Position numbers and translations under genes: made by a program. A stretch of DNA of 13,785 nt from Candidatus Curtissbacteria bacterium (GTDB lineage: Bacteria > Patescibacteriota > Microgenomatia > Curtissbacterales > GWA2-41-24): positions 1 through 13,785 of the forward strand of contig JACPKK010000049.1 of assembly GCA_016187105.1 (NCBI GenBank), read 5' to 3'. Below, in pieces: positions 1 through 4,811 of this stretch (the first letter of the stretch is position 1; every line of letters starts with the position of its first letter). The notes under the pieces are model-generated. The model saw only the letters and a list, made by a program, of their open reading frames with translations. It made no database searches and had not been told where the DNA came from.

Positions 1-826
1 ATATACTTTCTAATTCTTCTAACAAATGTTTTTGATCTTTCGACAATCTTGATGGCACATTCAGGCGGATGATGACGTAGTGGTCGCCGACACCGCGGCC
101 GCTGGGGTGTTTGACGCCTTTGCCTTTGAGGCGGATTTGGGTTCCGGGTTGCGTGCCGCTGGGAATGCGGATGGTCACTGGGCCGTAGACGGTTTCGATC
201 CGGGCTTCGGTGCCGAGAGCGGCCCGGGAAAAAGTGATTTCGTGTTCGGTGACAATGTCGTATCCCCTTCTTTTAAACTTTGGCGAAGGGCGGACACTGG
301 TTACAATTATGAAATTGCCAAAGCGGATTTCGGATCCGTCGTCGACGCCCGGCGGGATTTTGATTTTCTGGCGTTTGCCCTCTATTTCTATCTCTTTAGT
401 AACGCCACTCACAGCTTCTGAAAAATCTATCTGGATTTGGTAGCGGGGCAAACGGGCTTCGCGGCCAAATGGCGACTGGCCGCCGAAAAACATTTCGAAA
501 ATATCAAACGGGTCGGCAAAACCGCCAAAACCCTGGCCGCCGCTGGACCATTGATATGTAAATGGACCTTGACCGGCGCCGCCGCCAAAACCGCCCGCGC
601 CGGGTTCAAAAGCGGCGTGGCCCATTTGGTCGTACATTTGTTTTTTCTGCGGGTCGGAAAGAACCTGGTAGGCTTCGTTTATTTCTTTAAACTTTTCGTG
701 CGCATCAGCAGCTTTATTAACGTCCGGATGATATTGACGCGCCATAGTGCGGTAGGCCTTTTTCAATTCATCGGCCGAGGCACTTTTGTTGACTCCCAAT
801 GTTTCGTAATAGTCTCTCTTTGCCAT
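1..826 (-). CDS. dnaJ: DnaJ/Hsp40 co-chaperone lacking the zinc finger (3' end outside window)
   Basis: J-domain co-chaperone that stimulates DnaK ATPase activity and delivers unfolded protein in the cytoplasm. Translating the minus strand from the ATG at 826 gives 275 uninterrupted residues to the window edge, so the C-terminus is missing. The start MAKRDYYETLGV, the HPD motif at residues 33-35 and KKAYRTMARQYHPD define the J domain. A Gly/Phe-rich linker follows (about 72-118), then two beta-rich substrate-binding domains (YQIQIDFSEAV near 129 and VTIRIPSGTQPGTQIRLKGKG near 217). There is not one cysteine, so the four CxxCxGxG repeats of class A DnaJ are absent. By architecture it is a class B (CbpA-like) protein, yet it occupies the dnaJ position after dnaK. 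Last known gene of the CIRCE-controlled operon, 147 nt beyond the ancestral dnaK stop. Identity as a DnaJ-family protein is certain; dnaJ versus cbpA is a naming choice. Confidence 0.95.
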   Translation of the reverse strand, partial: MAKRDYYETLGVNKSASADELKKAYRTMARQYHPDVNKAADAHEKFKEINEAYQVLSDPQKKQMYDQMGHAAFEPGAGGFGGGAGQGPFTYQWSSGGQGFGGFADPFDIFEMFFGGQSPFGREARLPRYQIQIDFSEAVSGVTKEIEIEGKRQKIKIPPGVDDGSEIRFGNFIIVTSVRPSPKFKRRGYDIVTEHEITFSRAALGTEARIETVYGPVTIRIPSGTQPGTQIRLKGKGVKHPSGRGVGDHYVIIRLNVPSRLSKDQKHLLEELESI

Positions 827-849
827 TGGTAAATTATACTAAAATTTCA

Positions 850-915
850 GATTCTATCGCTTCGCTCCAGAATGACAAGCTGAGATTGCTTCGTCACTTC
901 GTTCCTCGCAATGAC
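850..915. repeat. Two REP-like units in the dnaK-dnaJ gap
   Basis: Two related units lie head to tail, 850-876 and 884-915, both ending in AATGAC. The first is embedded in 30 nt (849-878) identical to 11599-11628 inside uvrD. The second, starting GATTGCTTCGTC and ending CCTCGCAATGAC, shares its end with the uvrD insertion at 12686-12763. They occupy the 147 nt between the ancestral dnaK stop and the dnaJ start. I see no promoter that I would defend in this gap. Confidence 0.85.
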
Positions 916-935
916 AGTGTCTGGTTTGAGAATTC

Positions 936-970
936 ATTGGAAATTAGAAATTTAAAATTGGAAATTAAGG
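936..970. repeat. Heptanucleotide array next to the ancestral dnaK stop
   Basis: Five consecutive 7-nt units, ATTGGAA / ATTAGAA / ATTTAAA / ATTGGAA / ATTAAGG, end 3 nt before the ancestral dnaK stop (974-976). The units are degenerate but keep exact 7-nt phase. No facing partner array is evident here, unlike the loci at 2891-2933 and 6405-6474. Confidence 0.7.
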
Positions 971-2871
971 AGTTTACTCCTTGACGACTTCGCCTTCTTG
1001 GACGTCGCCTCCGCCAGAGGCGGACGAGTCGGGCTGACCGGATTCGGGCGGAGTCTGGCCGTCTTGGCCGGGCCCGCCTTGACTCGCGTCAGGCGAGGCA
1101 GGTTGACCTTGCGAGCCGTACATGGATGAACCGATTTTGGAAAGTGAGGTTGATAGCTCTTCGGTCTTGGCTTTGACTTCGTCGATCGGGGCGGACGATT
1201 GGATTTCTTTGAGGGCTTTAACTTTTGTCTCAACTTCGGTCTTAACTTCGGCCGGGACTTTGTCGCCCCCAAAGTATCGGCGTGGTTTCGAACTTCGATT
1301 TCTTCTTTTTTGGCTTCGTCTTCTTTGGCGTGCTCTTCGGCCTCTTTGGTCATTCTGGCAATTTCTTCGTCAGAAAGACCGGTACTACCTGTGATCTTTA
1401 TGGACTGTTCTTTGCCGGTGGCTTTATCCTTGGCTTTGACATGCAGGATGCCGGAAGCGTCAAGATCAAAAGTAACTTCTACTTGCGGAACGCCGCGGGG
1501 AGAAGGCGGAATGCCGTCCAGGATAAAGCGGCCGAGGGATTTATTATCGCTGGCCATTGGCCGCTCGCCCTGAAGGACGTTGATCTCGACTGATGTCTGG
1601 TTATCGGAAGCCGTTGAGAAAACTTCGGCTTTGGAAGTCGGGACGGTGGTATTTCGGGTGATTAGTGCCGTGGAGACGCCGCCAAGAGTTTCAATTCCGA
1701 GAGTCAGCGGAGTAACGTCGAGAAGCACCATCTCTTTCATTTCGCCGCCGAGAACGGCGCCCTGGACAGCGGCACCGATGGCAACAACTTCGTCGGGGTT
1801 AATGGATTTATTGGGCTCTTTGCCGAAAAATGCCTGGACCTTCTGGGTAACCAAAGGCATTCTGGTCATGCCGCCGACCAAAACTACTTCGTCGACTTTG
1901 GAAGGGTCGATTTTGGTGTCTTTTAGACAGGCGCGAACCGGGCCAAAAGTTTTTTCAACCAGCTCGCCGACGATTTGTTCGAGCTTTGAACGGGAAAGTT
2001 TAAACTGCAAGTGTTTGGGGCCGGTTTGGTCGGCAGTTAAGTACGGAATCGAGATTTCGGTTTCTTGAGTGGTGGAAAGTTCGATTTTGGCTTTTTCGGC
2101 GGCGTCGCGCAAACGCTGGAGAGCCGGCCTGTCGGATTTAACATCCATGCCGGATTCTTTTTTGAATTCTTCGGCCAGGAATTCAACGATCTTCTGGTCA
2201 AAGTCGTCGCCGCCCAAGTGGGTGTCGCCGTTTGTAGCTTTAACTTCGAAAACGCCTTCGCCAAGCTCAAGAATTGATATATCAAAAGTGCCGCCGCCAA
2301 GGTCGTAAACGGCGATGGTGTGGGCGTGGGATTTATCAAGACCATAAGCAAGCGCCGCGGCGGTCGGCTCGTTTATAATGCGCTCGACTTTAAGGCCGGC
2401 GATTTCCCCTGCCTGTTTGGTGGCCTGGCGCTGGGAATCGTCAAAATAGGCCGGAACGGTAATAACCGCCTGTTCGACTTTTGCGCCAAGATAAGCCTCG
2501 GCGTCGGCTTTGATTTTGCCAAGGACCATGGCGGATATTTCCTGCGGGGTATAATCGTGGCCCTCGACAGAAACGACGGCCATGCCGTTTTTGCCTTCTT
2601 TAATTTCGTAGGGGAGCCATTTTAGGTCGCGCTGGACTTCGGCGTCTTTATATTTTCTGCCCATTAAGCGCTTGATGGAAAAAATGGTGGTTTTGGGATT
2701 GACAACCATTTGGCGCTTGGCAACATCGCCGACAATGTGTTTTTCGGGGTCGACAACAGACGGGATGATGTTACGGCCCTCGGCACTGTGGATGACTTTG
2801 GGCTTGCCGGCTTCAACGACGGCAACGGCGCTATTGGTTGTTCCAAGGTCTATTCCGATGATTTTTGCCAT
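952..2871 (-). CDS. dnaK: Hsp70 chaperone DnaK, frameshifted in its C-terminal lid
   Basis: ATP-dependent Hsp70 chaperone. Residues 1-380 are the nucleotide-binding domain: IDLGTTNS at 7-14, IINEPTAAALAYG near 165-177, DLGGGTFDIS at 190-199 and VVLVGGMTRMP at 329-339. The linker VLLDVTPLTLG (382-392) leads into the substrate-binding beta domain, all intact. The reading frame is normal to residue 534 (RNHADTL) and then runs into 105 residues of Lys/Arg/Pro-rich sequence with no Hsp70 character, stopping at 952. The expected lid and tail (GDKVPAEVK... ending EVVKE) is encoded one frame over, from 1267 to a TAA at 974-976. About 11 codons expected between ADTL and GDKVP are missing, so about 31 nt seem deleted. 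As written, the protein lacks its helical lid and acidic tail. Gap to grpE is 62 nt and holds a repeat. It may be a real strain mutation or an assembly error. Confidence 0.9.
   Translation of the reverse strand: MAKIIGIDLGTTNSAVAVVEAGKPKVIHSAEGRNIIPSVVDPEKHIVGDVAKRQMVVNPKTTIFSIKRLMGRKYKDAEVQRDLKWLPYEIKEGKNGMAVVSVEGHDYTPQEISAMVLGKIKADAEAYLGAKVEQAVITVPAYFDDSQRQATKQAGEIAGLKVERIINEPTAAALAYGLDKSHAHTIAVYDLGGGTFDISILELGEGVFEVKATNGDTHLGGDDFDQKIVEFLAEEFKKESGMDVKSDRPALQRLRDAAEKAKIELSTTQETEISIPYLTADQTGPKHLQFKLSRSKLEQIVGELVEKTFGPVRACLKDTKIDPSKVDEVVLVGGMTRMPLVTQKVQAFFGKEPNKSINPDEVVAIGAAVQGAVLGGEMKEMVLLDVTPLTLGIETLGGVSTALITRNTTVPTSKAEVFSTASDNQTSVEINVLQGERPMASDNKSLGRFILDGIPPSPRGVPQVEVTFDLDASGILHVKAKDKATGKEQSIKITGSTGLSDEEIARMTKEAEEHAKEDEAKKEEIEVRNHADTLGATKSRPKLRPKLRQKLKPSKKSNRPPRSTKSKPRPKSYQPHFPKSVHPCTARKVNLPRLTRVKAGPAKTARLRPNPVSPTRPPLAEATSKKAKSSRSKLLNFQF
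1006..1022. repeat. GC-rich palindrome in the dnaK tail
   Basis: CGCCTC and GAGGCG flank a 5-nt loop, a perfect 6-bp stem. In the ancestral dnaK frame it encodes part of the SSASGGGD stretch of the disordered tail. Confidence 0.5.
1076..1094. repeat. Second GC-rich palindrome in the dnaK tail
   Basis: GCC-T-TGAC / GTCA-GGC around a TCGC loop forms a 7-bp stem with one bulged T. In the ancestral frame it encodes the SPDASQGG part of the tail. Confidence 0.45.
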
Positions 2872-2890
2872 ATTAGTTAGCGTATAGCTC

Positions 2891-2933
2891 GTGGGTTGTA
2901 GGTTGTAGACTACTACGTGCTACCACCTACGTG
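2891..2933. repeat. Facing heptanucleotide arrays between grpE and dnaK
   Basis: Three units GTGGGTT / GTAGGTT / GTAGACT (2891-2911), one base, then three units CTACGTG / CTACCAC / CTACGTG (2913-2933), ending exactly at the grpE stop codon (2934-2936). GTAGGTTGTAG (2898-2908) is complementary to CTACCACCTAC (2920-2930) at 10 of 11 positions, so the transcript can form a hairpin in the operon between grpE and dnaK. Confidence 0.8.
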
Positions 2934-3443
2934 CTAATCCCCTGCTGGGCCTCCTTCCTCGATTTGCTCTTGACTGTCTGATTGGGTCGCGGCGGCGGAC
3001 TTTTTCTCGACCACGACTTGGGCAGGTCGAAGGACCTTATCATTTAATTTATAACCTTTTGCGAGCACCTTGACAACGGTGTTGTCGTTTTGCCCTTCTT
3101 GGACTTCGGCGGCTTCGTGAAGGTGAGGGTCAAAAGTTGATCCAACAGCCGGAATTTCTTCAACGCCTTCTTGCGAAAGGACGTCTTTAAATTGTTTAAT
3201 GACAATTTCCAGGCCTTCGTCGTTTAAATGTTTTTGGGCGCTTTCCAAGTTATCGAGAACGGGCAGAAATTTCTCGATCAGGAGAGCAGCCGAAAGCGCG
3301 GACAGGAGTCTGCGTTCCTCGTCGACACGGCGCTCCAAGTTTTGATAATCGGCAAGGGCCCGCTTGAGCTGGTTCTCGAGCTGGGCGTGCCTTTCGTCTT
3401 TTTTGACCACAGTCTTTTTAGTTTGCGGCATAACGTTTTTCAT
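2934..3443 (-). CDS. grpE: GrpE nucleotide exchange factor of DnaK
   Basis: Releases ADP from DnaK so that ATP can rebind and substrate is freed; acts as a dimer in the cytoplasm. The 169-aa product has the GrpE layout: a charged N-terminal tail, a long coiled coil (about 18-60, QLKRALADYQNLERRVDEE), the four-helix-bundle signature KFLPVLDNLESAQKHL near 58-73, and the beta-wing TFDPHLHEAAEV followed by VVKVLAKGYKLNDKVLRPAQVVV. These match the family signature. Length is slightly below the usual 180-200 aa. It begins 3 nt after the hrcA stop, so the two are probably translationally coupled; a second ATG four codons in (MPQTKK) is an alternative start and neither has a clear Shine-Dalgarno sequence. 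Confidence 0.96.
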   Translation of the reverse strand: MKNVMPQTKKTVVKKDERHAQLENQLKRALADYQNLERRVDEERRLLSALSAALLIEKFLPVLDNLESAQKHLNDEGLEIVIKQFKDVLSQEGVEEIPAVGSTFDPHLHEAAEVQEGQNDNTVVKVLAKGYKLNDKVLRPAQVVVEKKSAAATQSDSQEQIEEGGPAGD

Positions 3444-3446
3444 TTT

Positions 3447-4166
3447 TTACTTGCTGATTTCTCCCAGAAGATGGGCAAAATATTTCATGGTCGGGATAAC
3501 AACCGGGTAGTTTAAGCGCGACGGGCCAATGACGCCAAGAACTCCTCTGTGGTGAGGGGCGGTGTAGCGAACGACAACAAATCCGCACGGTTCAAGGTAA
3601 GGAACGCCAAGCTCTTCGCCAAAAAGAATTTTAATTTGGTCTTGAGGCGGAAGCATGCCAAAAACCTGGTTTAGCAATTCGACTTTGTCGAGCATGGAAA
3701 GAACGGTTCTGGTGATATCGATATCATAAAATTCGGGCATATCCAAAATATTGGCCATGCCGGAAGCGTAAATTTCACCTTGGTCGTCGGTGGCAACGGC
3801 AAGGGAACGGGTTTGGTTGGCCAAAACTTTGGCAGTGTGTTTTAAGAGCTTATCGAAACTTTCCTCCGGGTGAGCCAGCTCCTCTTTGATGGCAACTTCG
3901 TCTTTCAGGGAAAGAGATTTTTCTTCCATTAACTGGTCAACATAAAATTTCATGCCTATGGATGTGGGAATGCGGCCGGCGGAAGTATAGGGCTGTTTGA
4001 GATAGCCTAAAGCGGTGAGCCTGACCATCTCGTTTCTAATGGTAGCCGGTGAAACTCCAAGCCCGGCCTCTTTTTCTATGGTTTCAGAACCAACAGGTTC
4101 TGCGGTTTCGATATAATTTTCGATAATGGCGCGAAGCAGTTTTTTCTGGCGTTCGGTTAAGTCCAT
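3447..4166 (-). CDS. hrcA: Heat-inducible transcription repressor HrcA (short form)
   Basis: Repressor of class I heat-shock genes that binds the CIRCE operator and depends on chaperones for folding. The N-terminal winged helix-turn-helix is clear (LTERQKKLLRAIIENYIETAEPVGS, then GVSPATIRNEMVRLTALGYL, then the wing PYTSAGRIPTSIGMKFYVD). The C-terminus has the diagnostic HRGVLGVIGPSRLNYP and closes with LLGEISK. At 239 aa it is about 100 residues shorter than the usual 340. The two ends are intact, so the loss lies in the middle, in the GAF-like/insert-domain region. ATG at 4166 lies just after a strong hairpin; the CIRCE box and promoter are 33-69 nt upstream, implying autoregulation of hrcA-grpE-dnaK-dnaJ. 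Confidence 0.96.
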   Translation of the reverse strand: MDLTERQKKLLRAIIENYIETAEPVGSETIEKEAGLGVSPATIRNEMVRLTALGYLKQPYTSAGRIPTSIGMKFYVDQLMEEKSLSLKDEVAIKEELAHPEESFDKLLKHTAKVLANQTRSLAVATDDQGEIYASGMANILDMPEFYDIDITRTVLSMLDKVELLNQVFGMLPPQDQIKILFGEELGVPYLEPCGFVVVRYTAPHHRGVLGVIGPSRLNYPVVIPTMKYFAHLLGEISK

Positions 4167-4173
4167 GGTTTAG

Positions 4174-4198
4174 CCACGTTCATGTAAACTGAACGTGG
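4174..4198 (-). promoter_or_regulatory. Perfect 9-bp hairpin in the hrcA leader
   Basis: CCACGTTCA (4174-4182) and TGAACGTGG (4190-4198) are exact inverse complements around a 7-nt loop; flanking A/T and G-T pairs could lengthen the stem. It lies between the predicted transcription start (about 4200) and the hrcA ATG (4166), so it would form the very 5' end of the heat-shock mRNA. No U-run follows, so it is not an intrinsic terminator. A second operator, a 5' stabiliser or a temperature-sensitive structure are all possible. Confidence 0.75.
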
Positions 4199-4225
4199 TT
4201 AGCAGTAATATACACCGAGTGCTAA
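4199..4225 (-). promoter_or_regulatory. CIRCE operator for HrcA
   Basis: TTAGCAGTA, nine bases, then GAGTGCTAA. The right arm matches the CIRCE consensus (TTAGCACTC-N9-GAGTGCTAA) at 9 of 9 positions, the left arm at 7 of 9, and the 9-nt spacing is exact. It overlaps the -10 box and the spacer of the predicted promoter, the position expected for repression by HrcA, whose gene starts 33 nt downstream. Confidence 0.95.
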
Positions 4226-4235
4226 GTGTTGTCAA
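4207..4235 (-). promoter_or_regulatory. Sigma70-type promoter of the hrcA operon
   Basis: On the minus strand TTGACA (4230-4235, consensus -35) is followed after 17 nt by TATATT (4207-4212, 5 of 6 for -10). Predicted start near 4200. The -10 box and most of the spacer lie within CIRCE, so HrcA binding would exclude RNA polymerase. Confidence 0.88.
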
Positions 4236-4282
4236 GCCCCAAGCAGCCTCTTTTTGAAGTTAGCCGAAGAATTCCAAAATTA

Positions 4283-4810
4283 TTAAACTTTTAAAACCAA
4301 ATCAAGATTCGAACCTTTTACAATTTTATCCAAATGCGGTAAGAATTTTTCTCTGTACTTATTAAATTCTCTCTTTGCTTTGTCGGCATCGCCGGCGACG
4401 GATACCTCAATTTCAAAAATCCTTCCAATATTTTGGACAGTGTCCAGATTAAATACGGTGTTGTCCTTCTTCCATAGCTCCCGGCTTTTGATAACAATCG
4501 CTTTAATTCCTAAAACTTTTTTAAGAAAATCTAAAAACTTTTTATCGTCAACTTCTAATAAGGAAACTTTAGCGGCGGTTTTTGATATCATAGAAAAATC
4601 ACCCCGCTCATAATAAATCAGCGTTGACCGGCTTTCCTGAATGCGCAGTTTTAACCTCTGCGGTACTTTTTTATTTTGCGGGAGATTAAAAAAATAATCT
4701 TTTTGCTTGAATGTTCCAATCTTTTTAGCACCAACATCTTTAAGGATTTTTCTGATAGGCAAAAAATCGCTGCAAAAATATTTAAGTTCGAGATTTAATT
4801 TATTTTGCAT
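4283..4810 (-). CDS. CYTH-domain protein (class IV adenylate cyclase / CyaB-like)
   Basis: CYTH proteins form a beta-barrel tunnel that binds triphosphates; members are adenylate cyclases, thiamine triphosphatases or polyphosphatases. The 175-aa product shows the family order: beta-1 with NLELKYF (residues 6-12), QKDYFFNL, the basic strand RLKLRIQ, TLIYYERGD, then KSRELWKKDNTVFNLDTVQNIGRIFEIEV. The N-terminal ExExK motif is N-x-E-x-K here, so its first metal-binding glutamate is replaced by Asn. Activity may therefore be altered and no substrate can be assigned. It starts 1 nt after the lepA stop, so it is translated with lepA. The 57 nt between its stop and the hrcA promoter contain no convincing terminator. 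Confidence 0.85.
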   Translation of the reverse strand: MQNKLNLELKYFCSDFLPIRKILKDVGAKKIGTFKQKDYFFNLPQNKKVPQRLKLRIQESRSTLIYYERGDFSMISKTAAKVSLLEVDDKKFLDFLKKVLGIKAIVIKSRELWKKDNTVFNLDTVQNIGRIFEIEVSVAGDADKAKREFNKYREKFLPHLDKIVKGSNLDLVLKV

Positions 4811-4811
4811 T

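Larger units (their letters stand above)
974..1267 (-). pseudogene. dnaK: Displaced C-terminal coding segment of dnaK in another frame
   Basis: Reading the minus strand from 1267 gives 97 codons and a stop: GDKVPAEVKTEVETK, then TEELSTSLSKIGSSMYG, then a Gly/Gln/Pro-rich tail ending GDVQEGEVVKE. This is a recognisable Hsp70 lid and disordered acidic tail. The frame differs from upstream dnaK: codons start at positions congruent to 1 mod 3, against 0 mod 3 before the junction. The junction lies at 1268-1272 in a run of five G on the coding strand. The segment is open throughout, so the break is recent or artefactual. Confidence 0.9.

Noticed and set aside
80..421. Plus-strand ORFs over the dnaJ, dnaK, lepA and murJ regions
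   Set aside because: They are shadows of strongly coding minus-strand genes and show no family motifs.
952..1269. The Lys/Arg/Pro-rich C-terminus of DnaK as a genuine nucleic-acid-binding domain
   Set aside because: The true Hsp70 lid and tail are readable in another frame of the same DNA, so the basic sequence is a frameshift product.
4174..4198. Intrinsic terminator in the hrcA leader
   Set aside because: The stem is strong but no U-run follows on either strand, and it sits at the 5' end of the message.
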